NCBI RefSeq assembly: GCF_014645815.1
Contig: NZ_BMML01000019.1
Coordinates: forward strand, 124,001-188,000
From: Streptomyces fuscichromogenes
GTDB taxonomy: Bacteria > Actinomycetota > Actinomycetes > Streptomycetales > Streptomycetaceae
DNA length: 64,000 nt
Direction of reading: 5' to 3'
Part shown: positions 16,490-24,454 of the stretch, in pieces
How the letters are laid out: each line of letters starts with the position of its first letter
Numbering within the stretch: the stretch's first letter is position 1
Notes under the pieces: model-generated
Databases searched by the model: none
What the model was told of the DNA's origin: nothing
The model's input: the letters and a program-made list of their open reading frames with translations, nothing else
Position numbers and translations under genes: made by a program

Positions 16490-17116
16490 ATGCAGGACGA
16501 GTACCGCACAGTCGCCCGCGCGGGCACGCACGAGACCGAGGTCAACCGCTCCCGTTTCCTGTGCAGCCTCGCCCCGGCCGCCACCGAGCAGGAGGCCCAG
16601 GACTTCCTCGCGGCGGTCCGCAGGGAGCACGCCGACGCCACCCACAACTGCTGGGCCTACGTCATCGGCGCCGACGCCGCCACCCAGCGGGCCGGCGACG
16701 ACGGCGAACCGGGCGGCACCGCCGGCGTCCCCATGCTCCAGATGCTGCTGCGCCGCGACATGCGGTACGTCGTCGCCGTCGTCACCCGTTACTACGGCGG
16801 CGTCAAGCTCGGCGCCGGCGGGCTCATCCGCGCCTACGGCGGTGCGGTCGGCGAGGCCCTCGACGCCGTCGGCACCCGCACCAGGCGCCGCTTCCGGCTC
16901 GCCACCGTGACCGTCGACCACCAGCGCGCCGGCAAGATCCAGAACGATCTGCGGGCCACCGGCCGCGACGTCCGCGACGTCCGCTACGGCGAGGCCGTCA
17001 CCATCGGGATCGGCCTGCCGGACGCCGACGTGGCCGCCTTTTGTGCCTGGCTCGCCGACGCGACGGCGGGCACGGCGACCCTCGAACTGGGCGGAGAGGC
17101 TTACGGAGACGCGTGA
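16490..17116 (+). CDS. YigZ/IMPACT family protein
   Basis: The 208-residue product matches the UPF0029/IMPACT family, with signature GDDGEPGGTAGVPMLQMLLRR and VAVVTRYYGGVKLGAGGLIRAYGGAV. A C-terminal ferredoxin-like half lies around residues 140-205. Eukaryotic IMPACT regulates translation via GCN1; the bacterial role is unclear. The full normal length is present and nothing is odd. A -10-like TAGGCT 6 nt upstream suggests a leaderless transcript. Confidence 0.92.
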   Translation: MQDEYRTVARAGTHETEVNRSRFLCSLAPAATEQEAQDFLAAVRREHADATHNCWAYVIGADAATQRAGDDGEPGGTAGVPMLQMLLRRDMRYVVAVVTRYYGGVKLGAGGLIRAYGGAVGEALDAVGTRTRRRFRLATVTVDHQRAGKIQNDLRATGRDVRDVRYGEAVTIGIGLPDADVAAFCAWLADATAGTATLELGGEAYGDA

Positions 17117-17134
17117 GCCGGGGGTGAAATGCGT

Positions 17135-17140
17135 TAGCGT
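17135..17140 (+). promoter_or_regulatory. -10-like TAGCGT ahead of sbcD
   Basis: TAGCGT lies 107 nt before the sbcD GTG and 5 nt before an in-frame GTG at 17146. It probably starts a ~100-nt leader for sbcDC. Confidence 0.4.
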
Positions 17141-17247
17141 GGCGGGTGTTGACGGGGAAGTCCTCGTACCGGTTCATGGGTATGTGTGCCGGTTTGTTCG
17201 GGTCGAATAGGTGCACTAGGGGCAGGCGTGCAGGTCGAGGTGGTCTC

Positions 17248-18411
17248 GTGAGGATCCTGCACACGTCCGACTGGCATCTGGGCCGGGCGTTCCACCGCGT
17301 GAACATGCTCGATGCCCAGACCGAGTTCATCGGCCACCTCGTGACCACCGTGCGCGAGCACGCCGTCGACGCCGTGGTGGTGGCGGGAGACGTGTACGAC
17401 CGCGCGGTGCCGCCGCTCGCCGCGGTGGAACTCTTCGACGACGCCCTGCACCGGCTCGCCGCCCTCGGTGTGCCCACGGTGATGATCTCCGGCAACCATG
17501 ACTCCGCCCGCCGCCTCGGCGTCGGCGCCGGTCTCATCGACCGCGCGGGCATCCACCTGCGCACCGAGCCAGCGGCCTGCGGCACCCCGGTGATGCTCGC
17601 CGACGCCTTCGGGGACGTCGCCTTCTACGGTCTGCCGTATCTCGAACCCGCCCTGGTCAAGGACGAGTTCGCCGTCGACAGGGCCGGGCACGAGACGGTG
17701 CTGGCCGCCGCCATGGACCGGGTCCGCGCCGACCTCGCCGCCCGCGCCCCCGGCACCCGCTCCGTGGTCCTCGCACACGCCTTCGTCACCGGCGGCGAGC
17801 CCAGCGACAGCGAACGGGACATCACGGTGGGCGGAGTGGCCGCCGTCCCGGCGGGCGTCTTCGACGGCGCCGACTACGTGGCCCTCGGCCACCTGCACGG
17901 CTGCCAGACCCTCACCCCCCGCGTCCGCTACTCCGGCTCCCCGCTCGCGTACTCCTTCTCCGAGACCGACCACCGCAAGAGCATGTGGCTCGTCGACCTC
18001 GCCGCCGACGGCACGGTCACCGCCGAGCGCCTCGACTGTCCGGTGCCGCGCCCGCTGGCCCGCATCCGCGGCACCCTGGACGACCTGCTCGCCGACCCCG
18101 CCCTCACCCCCCACCAGGACGCCTGGGTCGAGGCCACCCTCACGGACCCGGTCCGCCCCGCCGACCCCATGGCCCGCCTCGGCGACCGCTTCCCGCACAC
18201 CCTCAGCCTGGTCTTCGCCCCCGACCGGGCCTCGGACGACCCCGACGTCACCTACGCCCGCCGGCTGGCCGGCCGCACCGACCGGCAGATCGCCGAGGAC
18301 TTCGTCGCCCACGTGCGCGGCGCGGGCCCCGACGCACACGAACTGGCCGTTCTGGGCGAGGCGTTCGACGCGGTACGCGCGGACGCCGTGGTACGTGAGG
18401 TGGCCCGGTGA
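17248..18411 (+). CDS. sbcD: Exonuclease SbcCD, D subunit (SbcD/Mre11)
   Basis: The 387-residue product has all calcineurin-like phosphoesterase motifs of SbcD: HTSDWHLGRAF, VVAGDVYDRAVPP, MISGNHDSARRLG, VVLAHAFVTG and ALGHLHGCQ, which bind two manganese ions. With SbcC it cuts DNA ends, hairpins and protein-blocked ends. The start is GTG 17248, giving the canonical MRILHTSDWHLG N-terminus after a GAGGTGG ribosome site. An in-frame GTG at 17146 would add 34 residues without homology. Its stop overlaps a mini-ORF that leads into sbcC. Confidence 0.95.
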   Translation: MRILHTSDWHLGRAFHRVNMLDAQTEFIGHLVTTVREHAVDAVVVAGDVYDRAVPPLAAVELFDDALHRLAALGVPTVMISGNHDSARRLGVGAGLIDRAGIHLRTEPAACGTPVMLADAFGDVAFYGLPYLEPALVKDEFAVDRAGHETVLAAAMDRVRADLAARAPGTRSVVLAHAFVTGGEPSDSERDITVGGVAAVPAGVFDGADYVALGHLHGCQTLTPRVRYSGSPLAYSFSETDHRKSMWLVDLAADGTVTAERLDCPVPRPLARIRGTLDDLLADPALTPHQDAWVEATLTDPVRPADPMARLGDRFPHTLSLVFAPDRASDDPDVTYARRLAGRTDRQIAEDFVAHVRGAGPDAHELAVLGEAFDAVRADAVVREVAR

Positions 18412-18479
18412 ACGACCCCACGCACCGCCCGAGCACGGCAGCCGGGCACCCGCACCGCACCCCGGAGACGGCCGCATGA
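18408..18479 (+). CDS. Possible 23-codon coupling ORF between sbcD and sbcC
   Basis: A GTG overlapping the sbcD stop (GTGA, 18408) opens a 23-codon frame. Its TGA (18477-18479) overlaps the sbcC ATG (ATGA, 18476). The translation is Pro/His/Thr-rich and resembles no family I recognise. The double overlap means ribosomes finishing sbcD could be handed through it to sbcC, so it is best read as a translational-coupling device rather than a functional peptide. Confidence 0.4.
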   Translation: MNDPTHRPSTAAGHPHRTPETAA

Positions 18480-21466
18480 GGCTCCACCGGCTCGACCTCA
18501 CCGCCTTCGGACCCTTCGGCGGCTCCCAGAGCGTCGACTTCGACGAGCTCTCCGCCGCCGGGCTCTTCCTCCTGCACGGCCCGACCGGCGCCGGCAAGAC
18601 CTCCGTCCTGGACGCCGTCTGCTACGCCCTCTACGGCACCGTCCCCGGCGCCCGGCAGAGCGGCCAGGGACTCACCCTGCGCAGCGACCACGCGGACCCG
18701 GCCACCCGCACCGAGGTCCGCCTCGAACTGACCGTCGCCGGACGCCGGTTGGAGATCACCCGGCAGCCCCCCTGGGAACGCCCCAAGAAGCGCGGCGCGG
18801 GCACCACCCTGGACAAGGCCCAGACCTGGCTGCGCGCGTACGACGCCACGGCCGGTGCCTGGCAGGACCTCAGCCGCTCCCACCAGGAGATCGGTGAGGA
18901 GATCACCCAGCTGCTCGGCATGAGCCGCGAGCAGTTCTGCCAGGTCGTGCTCCTGCCCCAGGGCGACTTCGCCCGCTTCCTGCGCGCCGACGCCGGCGCC
19001 CGTGGCCAGCTGCTCGGCCGGCTCTTCGACACCCAGCGCTTCGCCGACGTCGAGAAGCGCCTCGCCGAGCGCCGCAGGACGACCGAGGCCCGGGTCCGGG
19101 ACGGCGACTCCGCACTGCTGGCCGACGCGCACCGCATGCAGCAGGAAGCGGGCGACACGATGGAGCTGCCGGACCTGGCCCCGGGCGAGCCCGGACTGGC
19201 CCCGGCCGTCCTCGCCGCCGCGGCCGTGGCCCGCAGCACCGCACGGGAGCACCTCGCCATCGCCCACTGCCGGCTCAGCGCCGCCGAGTCCGCCCAGTTC
19301 GCGGCCGATCGCGCGCTGGCCGACGCACGCGAACTGGCCCGGTTGCAGGAGCAGTTCGCACACGCGCGGCAGCGGGCCGTACGGCTGGAGGAGGGGGCCG
19401 GGGAGCACCGGGCGGCGCTGGCCCGGATGGAGCGGGCGCGGAAGGCGGCGGAGGTGGCGCCGGCGCTGGAGCTGCGGGAGGCCGCCGAGTCGGGACACCG
19501 CACGGCGGCCGCCGCCGAGGCGCGGGCGCGTGCGCTGCTGCCGGAGAGCCTGGCGGGAGCCGGTGCGGCGGGGCTCGTCGCCGCCGCCCACCGGGCCGCC
19601 GGGGAACTGGGCGGCCTGGAGTCCGCGCGCCGGGCCGAGCGACGGCTCGCCGACGTCGTCGACGAGCGCGGCCGGCTCCACCGGCAGGAACGGGACGACG
19701 AGGACGTCCTGCGCGAGGCTTCGGGCTGGCTCGCCGGCTGGGACGCCGGGCGCGCGGAACTCCAGGCCCGTATCGACTCCGCCCAGGAGGCCGCGACCCG
19801 CGCCGAGCAGCTCGCCGTCCAGCGCGAGCCCGCCCGCCGGCGGCTGGAGACGGCGCGGCTGCGGGACGAGCTGGGCCGGGACACCGACGAGGCCCAGCGT
19901 GCGGCCCTGGCCTCCGCACAACAGGCCGTCGAGGCCCGGACGCACTGGCTCGACCTCAAGGAACAGCGGCTGAACGGCATCGCCGCCGAACTGGCCGCGC
20001 AGCTCGCCGAAGGCGAACCGTGCGCCGTCTGCGGGGCCACCGAACACCCGGCACCGGCCGAGAAGTTCGCGGGCCACGTCGACCGCGCGGCCGAGGAACG
20101 CGCGCTCGCCGCCCACCAGGACGCCGACGAACGGCGCGCCCGGGACGAGCGGCGGCTCGGCACCGTACGCGAGGCACTGGCCGCCGCCACCGCCGAGGCC
20201 GGCGACACCCCGACCGCTCGACTGGCCGCCCAGGCGGACGAGTTGGAGCGGGAGTACACCCAGGCGCGGCGGACCGGCTCCGCCCTGCACGCGGCCCACG
20301 AGGAACTGCGGCTGGCCGAGCAGGAACGCGAGCGCCGGCTGGCCGAGCGGCAGCAGGCCGAGGTCCGGGCCGCCGCACGGCTGACCCGGCGCGAGGTCCT
20401 GGACACGGAACAGACCGCCCTGGAAACGGAGTTGGTCCAGGCCCGGGGAAGCGCGGCCAGCGTGTCCGTACGGGCCGCGCAGCTGGAGCGGCAGGTGGCG
20501 CTGCTCACCGACGCCGCCGACGCCGCGCGCGCCGCCGAGGACACCGCCCGGCATCTGAAGGACACCGACGCCCGGCTCGCCGACGCCGCCTACCGGGCCG
20601 GGTTCGACACTCCGCAGGCCGCGGCGGCCGCCCGTCTCGACGACACCGCCCATCGCGAGCTCCAACGGCGCCTGGACGAACGGCAGTCCGAGGAAGCCGC
20701 GGTGCGTGCCGTGCTGGCGGAGGCCGACACCGCGGCCGCCGCCCAGCGGCCGCCCGCCGACCTCGAAGCGGCGGACCGCACCGCCGCCGTCGCCGCCCGG
20801 CGGCTGCGCGACGCCGCCTCCGCCCGTGACCGGTCCGTCCGCCGCTGCGCCGAACTCGACCGGCTGTCCGCCCGCGCCACCGAGGGCGTGCGCCGACTCG
20901 CCCCGCTGCGCGAGGAGTACGACCGGGTCGCGCGGCTGGCCGGGCTCACCGCGGGCACCTCCGCCGACAACGAGCGCCGGATGCGCCTTGAGTCGTACGT
21001 CCTGGCCGCCCGCCTGGAACAGGTCGCCGCCGCGGCGACCGTACGGCTGCGGCGCATGTCGTCCGGCCGCTACACCCTGGTCCACTCCGACGACCGCACC
21101 GGACGCGGCCGCAGCGGCCTCGGACTGCACGTCGTCGACGCCTGGACCGGACGCGAGCGGGACACCGCGACCCTGTCCGGCGGCGAGACCTTCTTCGCCT
21201 CCCTCGCGCTCGCCCTCGGCCTCGCGGACGTCGTCACCGACGAGGCGGGCGGCGTCCGCCTCGACACCCTCTTCATCGACGAGGGCTTCGGCAGCCTCGA
21301 CGACCAGACCCTGGACGAGGTCCTCGACGTCCTCGACTCCCTCCGGGAACGCGACCGCAGCGTCGGCATCGTCAGCCACGTCGCCGACCTGCGCCGCCGC
21401 GTCCATGCCCAACTGGAGGTGGTGAAGGGCAGATCGGGCTCGGCGCTGCGGCAGCGCGGGGTCTGA
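18476..21466 (+). CDS. sbcC: Exonuclease SbcCD, C subunit (SbcC/Rad50 ATPase)
   Basis: This 996-residue SMC-like ATPase has Walker A HGPTGAGKTSVLDAV near residue 33-47 and Q-loop sequence QVVLLPQGDFARFL. Long coiled coils rich in Ala/Arg/Glu surround a zinc hook C516-A-V-C519, and a C-terminal signature LSGGETFFASLALALGLADV precedes Walker B TLFIDEGFGSLD. It pairs with SbcD in double-strand-break and hairpin processing. Length and domains are complete. The start overlaps the stop of a short coupling ORF. Confidence 0.95.
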   Translation: MRLHRLDLTAFGPFGGSQSVDFDELSAAGLFLLHGPTGAGKTSVLDAVCYALYGTVPGARQSGQGLTLRSDHADPATRTEVRLELTVAGRRLEITRQPPWERPKKRGAGTTLDKAQTWLRAYDATAGAWQDLSRSHQEIGEEITQLLGMSREQFCQVVLLPQGDFARFLRADAGARGQLLGRLFDTQRFADVEKRLAERRRTTEARVRDGDSALLADAHRMQQEAGDTMELPDLAPGEPGLAPAVLAAAAVARSTAREHLAIAHCRLSAAESAQFAADRALADARELARLQEQFAHARQRAVRLEEGAGEHRAALARMERARKAAEVAPALELREAAESGHRTAAAAEARARALLPESLAGAGAAGLVAAAHRAAGELGGLESARRAERRLADVVDERGRLHRQERDDEDVLREASGWLAGWDAGRAELQARIDSAQEAATRAEQLAVQREPARRRLETARLRDELGRDTDEAQRAALASAQQAVEARTHWLDLKEQRLNGIAAELAAQLAEGEPCAVCGATEHPAPAEKFAGHVDRAAEERALAAHQDADERRARDERRLGTVREALAAATAEAGDTPTARLAAQADELEREYTQARRTGSALHAAHEELRLAEQERERRLAERQQAEVRAAARLTRREVLDTEQTALETELVQARGSAASVSVRAAQLERQVALLTDAADAARAAEDTARHLKDTDARLADAAYRAGFDTPQAAAAARLDDTAHRELQRRLDERQSEEAAVRAVLAEADTAAAAQRPPADLEAADRTAAVAARRLRDAASARDRSVRRCAELDRLSARATEGVRRLAPLREEYDRVARLAGLTAGTSADNERRMRLESYVLAARLEQVAAAATVRLRRMSSGRYTLVHSDDRTGRGRSGLGLHVVDAWTGRERDTATLSGGETFFASLALALGLADVVTDEAGGVRLDTLFIDEGFGSLDDQTLDEVLDVLDSLRERDRSVGIVSHVADLRRRVHAQLEVVKGRSGSALRQRGV

Positions 21467-21526
21467 GTGTGCGGCGTGCGCCGCTTGAAGTGCGGCGATG
21501 TGCCGTGCGGCGGCTGCGGCGCCGTC

Positions 21527-21566
21527 GTGGCTGGTCGCGCAGTTCCCCGCGCCCCTTCAGGACGCC
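21527..21566. repeat. Dispersed intergenic repeat, variant 2 (degenerate copy)
   Basis: GGCTGGTCGCGCAGTTCCCC followed by GCGCCCCTTCAGGACGCCC fills the gap between sbcC and the convergent Lrp gene. It matches the copies at 34834-34877 and 63861-63903, but one arm of the hairpin is broken. Confidence 0.65.
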
Positions 21567-22013
21567 CTACGTACCGACCGCCCGGCGGGGCAGTGGCGAT
21601 GAGTAGACGACGCTCGTCGTCACCGAGCCCAGGGTGCCGATCCTGCCGGAGATCTCCTCCAGGTGGCGCATCGAGCGGGCGGTGACCTTGATGACGAAGC
21701 AGTCGTCGCCCGTGACGTGGTGCGCCTCCAGGATCTCGGGGGTGGCGGCGACCAGGTCGTGGAAGGGCCTGTAGTTGGCGTTCGGGTAGCGCAGCCGGAC
21801 GAAGGCGAGGATCGGCAGGCCGAGGCGCTCCGGGTCGACCACGGCCGTGTACCCCTGGATGACGCCGGTCTCCTCCAGTCGGCGCACCCGCTCGGTCACC
21901 GCGCTCGGGGACATCGCGACGGCCCGCGCCAGCTCGGCGAAGCTGGCCCGGCCCTCACGCTGGAGGACGTCGAGGATGCGCCGGTCGGTGGCATCCGGGG
22001 AAAACTCGGTCAT
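21567..22013 (-). CDS. Lrp/AsnC family regulator (rhodanese-paired)
   Basis: This 148-residue protein has an N-terminal HTH (DATDRRILDVLQREGRASFAELARAVAMSPSAVTERVRRLEETGVI) and a C-terminal RAM ligand-binding domain, with LPILAFVRLRYP and VTGDDCFVIKVTA. It probably senses an amino acid. It is divergent from a rhodanese gene 93 bp away, an arrangement that suggests control of that gene and itself. No clear Shine-Dalgarno precedes ATG 22013. Confidence 0.92.
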   Translation of the reverse strand: MTEFSPDATDRRILDVLQREGRASFAELARAVAMSPSAVTERVRRLEETGVIQGYTAVVDPERLGLPILAFVRLRYPNANYRPFHDLVAATPEILEAHHVTGDDCFVIKVTARSMRHLEEISGRIGTLGSVTTSVVYSSPLPRRAVGT

Positions 22014-22093
22014 GGGGGAGGGATAGCAGGGAATCCCCGGCCGTTCAAGGTGACAGCCGGGGATCGTGCCTTCAGGGCGGGCGCTCGCCGCCG

Positions 22094-22099
22094 TAGATT
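22094..22099 (+). promoter_or_regulatory. Leaderless-type -10 for the rhodanese gene
   Basis: TAGATT ends 7 nt before ATG 22107. Confidence 0.4.
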
Positions 22100-22106
22100 T
22101 CCGGTC

Positions 22107-22619
22107 ATGGAGATCACCGCCCCGGCGTTCGGCGAGAGGCCCGACATGACCGTCAGCACCGTCAACCCCGTTCTGCGCATCGCCCCCGCCGCCCCCGCCG
22201 AGGCCGCCGCCCACTTCCGGGCGAGCCTCGCCTGCCACGCCGACGTCTCCGACGTGGCCGCCGCCCTCGCCGCCGGCGGTGACCCCGGCTTCGTCGTCGT
22301 GGACTCCCGCTCCACCGAGTCCTGGGACCAGGGACACATCCCGGGCGCCGTGCACCTGCCGACCGCGCTCGTCCCCGAGCAGGCCGCCGAACTCCTCGAC
22401 CGGACCGTGCCCGTGGTGACGTACTGCTGGGGTCCCGGCTGCGACGGCGCGACCCGAGCCGCCCTCGCGCTGGCCGAACTCGGCTACCAGGTCAAGGAGA
22501 TGCTCGGCGGCTTCGAGTACTGGGTGCGTGAGGGCTTCGAGTTCGAGACCTGGCGGGGACGGGACCGGCGCGCCCCCGACCCGCTCACGGCACCCGTCGC
22601 GGGCGACTGCGGTTGCTGA
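22107..22619 (+). CDS. Rhodanese-like sulfurtransferase
   Basis: The 170-residue product is a single rhodanese domain, with VVDSRSTESWDQGHIPGAVHLP, active-site loop VVTYCWGPGCDGATRAA holding the catalytic cysteine, and LGGFEYWVREGFEFETW. A C-terminal CGC adds extra cysteines. It likely carries a persulfide for sulfur transfer. The Lrp regulator is divergent. An in-frame ATG at 22146 could be the real start, since the first 13 residues are outside the family core. Confidence 0.88.
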   Translation: MEITAPAFGERPDMTVSTVNPVLRIAPAAPAEAAAHFRASLACHADVSDVAAALAAGGDPGFVVVDSRSTESWDQGHIPGAVHLPTALVPEQAAELLDRTVPVVTYCWGPGCDGATRAALALAELGYQVKEMLGGFEYWVREGFEFETWRGRDRRAPDPLTAPVAGDCGC

Positions 22620-22654
22620 TTCCCGGAGGCGAACCTGTGCCCTCGCTGTCCGTG

Positions 22655-22660
22655 TAGGTT
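22655..22660 (+). promoter_or_regulatory. Leaderless-type -10 for the Imm21 gene
   Basis: TAGGTT ends 7 nt before ATG 22668, and no Shine-Dalgarno is visible. Confidence 0.4.
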
Positions 22661-22667
22661 CACCCCC

Positions 22668-23183
22668 ATGACTCGATATGCGGATCCAGGCGCGGTGGAG
22701 TGGGTGGAGTCGGGCGGCGGCCCGCTGGTGGCGGTGCCGGAGACGGTCCTGCCGTTCTGGGCCGGCGCCGACAGCGAGGACCTGGCCACCGACTACGACC
22801 GGGCCTGCGAGGTCGACGGCTATGTCGGACTGCTCCCGGTCGGGGACAGCACGGCCCTGGTCCTCGGCGACGAACCCGCCTCGACGTCGTTCCTGCCGGA
22901 CCACGGCACCTTCGTACGCTGGTCCGCCGCCAACTCGGAGGAGGAACTCCTGGCCCAGGTGCCCGCCGCCCTCGACGGCGCCGTGTGGGAGAACGAGATC
23001 CGCTGGCAGGTCCCGGGCCCCGTCGTCCTGTTCGACTCCGCCTGGCCGGGCGGCGAGGCCGAGGGCGGTGACCATCTGCGGGTCCCGCTGGAACCCGGCA
23101 CCTACGCGGTGCGCGCCGCCTACACCAGGCCCGGCCCGGAAACCTGGCTGGGCCTGGTGCAGTTGCGACGACTGCAACCCTGA
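22668..23183 (+). CDS. Imm21-like immunity protein (orphan)
   Basis: This 171-residue acidic cytoplasmic protein fits the Imm21 family: VEWVESGGGPLVAVPE at the N-terminus, then a long Asp/Glu-rich region and a C-terminal VPLEPGTYAVRAAY strand pair. Imm21 proteins are predicted antidotes in polymorphic-toxin systems. No toxin, WXG100 or RHS gene lies nearby, so it is an orphan. Only 7 bp separate its stop from the convergent P450 stop. The family assignment is from pattern recognition and moderately sure. Confidence 0.65.
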   Translation: MTRYADPGAVEWVESGGGPLVAVPETVLPFWAGADSEDLATDYDRACEVDGYVGLLPVGDSTALVLGDEPASTSFLPDHGTFVRWSAANSEEELLAQVPAALDGAVWENEIRWQVPGPVVLFDSAWPGGEAEGGDHLRVPLEPGTYAVRAAYTRPGPETWLGLVQLRRLQP

Positions 23184-23190
23184 CGGAGTG

Positions 23191-24420
23191 TCATTTGATG
23201 CCGTCGACCGCGATGTTGAGGTGCCGCGGGCCGCGCAGCACCGCGTTCGGCCGGTACGGCGGCGGGTCCTCCACCAGCCGGGGGCCGTCGAGCCTGCGGG
23301 CCAGCTGGGACAGCGCGATCTGGGCCTCCAGGCGGGCCAGCGGGGCACCGAAACAGCTGTGGATGCCGCTGCCGAAGCCGAGGTGCTGGATGTCCTGGCG
23401 GTCCGGGTCGAACCGGTCGGGATCCGTGAACCGGTGCGGATCCCGGTTGCCCGCGCCCAGCACGAACCAGATGCGCGAACCCTTGGGAATGGTCACCCCG
23501 TGCACCTCCAGGTCGGCGATGCAGGTGCGCTGCGGCAGCAGTTGCACCGGCGGCTCGTAGCGCAGCAGCTCCTCCACGATCCGCACCGACAGCCCCGGGT
23601 CGTCGCGCAGCCGCTCCAGGTACTGCGGGTACCGCAGCAGCGTCAGCATGCCGTTGGTGATGAGGTTGACCGTCGTCTCGTGCCCGGCGATGAGCAGCAG
23701 CACCGTGGTGCTGAGCACCTCCATGGTCGTCATGGAGCCGTCCGGGCCATGACTGTGCACCAGGTCGGACAGCATGTCGTCGCGGGCTTCCCTGTGGCGC
23801 TGCTCCACCAGCCCGTTCAGGTACATGCCGAGCTGGAGCCGGGCCTCCTGCGCGGCCTTCTCGGAGTCGGCGGCCGTACGGGTGTCGGGGTCCAGACCGG
23901 CGACGATCGGGTCGACCCAGGCCCGGAAGCGGGGCTCGTCCTCGCGCGGCACGCCGAGCAGCCGGCAGATCACGGTCACCGGGAAGGGGTACGCGACCTG
24001 GTCGACCAGGTCGAACTCCCGGGCGTCCCCGAGGCCGTCGACCAGCCCGGTGACGATCTCCTCCAGCTGGCCCCGCATGTTGTCGATCCGGTACGGCTGG
24101 TGCGGCGGCCCGAAGGAGCTGTTGGCGATCCGGCGCAGCCGGTCGTGCTCCGGCGGGTCGAGCCGGATGAAGCTCGGCGGCAGCCCCGTCGCCTCCGGGC
24201 CGGACAGCTCGTCCGCCCCGGGCGCGGCCAGGTTGGCGGCGTCCGAGCTGATCCGCGGATCATGGAGCAGGGCCTCGATGTCGTGATAGGTGCTGATGAG
24301 GTAGGGGCCGTCCTCCTCCTCGTGCAGCACCGGCGTCTTGCGGAGTTCCTCGTACAGCGGGTAGGGGTTGGCGCGGTTCGCGAAGTCGGTGATCTGGCGC
24401 AACATCGAGGTCTGCGGCAT
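23191..24420 (-). CDS. Cytochrome P450
   Basis: The 409-residue bacterial class I P450 shows the I-helix oxygen-binding motif LLLIAGHETTVN, the K-helix EELLR, and the heme-cysteine loop FGSGIHSCFGAPLARLE. It is soluble. It is the last gene of a ferredoxin-reductase-P450 operon, 34 bp after the reductase stop, so its whole electron-transfer chain is supplied locally. The substrate is unknown, and no biosynthetic cluster surrounds it. Confidence 0.95.
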   Translation of the reverse strand: MPQTSMLRQITDFANRANPYPLYEELRKTPVLHEEEDGPYLISTYHDIEALLHDPRISSDAANLAAPGADELSGPEATGLPPSFIRLDPPEHDRLRRIANSSFGPPHQPYRIDNMRGQLEEIVTGLVDGLGDAREFDLVDQVAYPFPVTVICRLLGVPREDEPRFRAWVDPIVAGLDPDTRTAADSEKAAQEARLQLGMYLNGLVEQRHREARDDMLSDLVHSHGPDGSMTTMEVLSTTVLLLIAGHETTVNLITNGMLTLLRYPQYLERLRDDPGLSVRIVEELLRYEPPVQLLPQRTCIADLEVHGVTIPKGSRIWFVLGAGNRDPHRFTDPDRFDPDRQDIQHLGFGSGIHSCFGAPLARLEAQIALSQLARRLDGPRLVEDPPPYRPNAVLRGPRHLNIAVDGIK

Positions 24421-24454
24421 GACAGTTCCTTGCAGCGTCGGGGCCGGGGCGCGG

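Noticed and set aside
17146..17247. An earlier GTG start for sbcD directly after a TAGCGT element
   Set aside because: The 34 added residues have no homology and the canonical N-terminus MRILHTSDWHLG begins at 17248 behind a ribosome site.
18248..21412. A 1054-codon minus-strand frame opposite sbcC
   Set aside because: It is the antisense shadow of sbcC; composition is Gly/Val-rich with no family pattern, as expected opposite a GC-rich gene.
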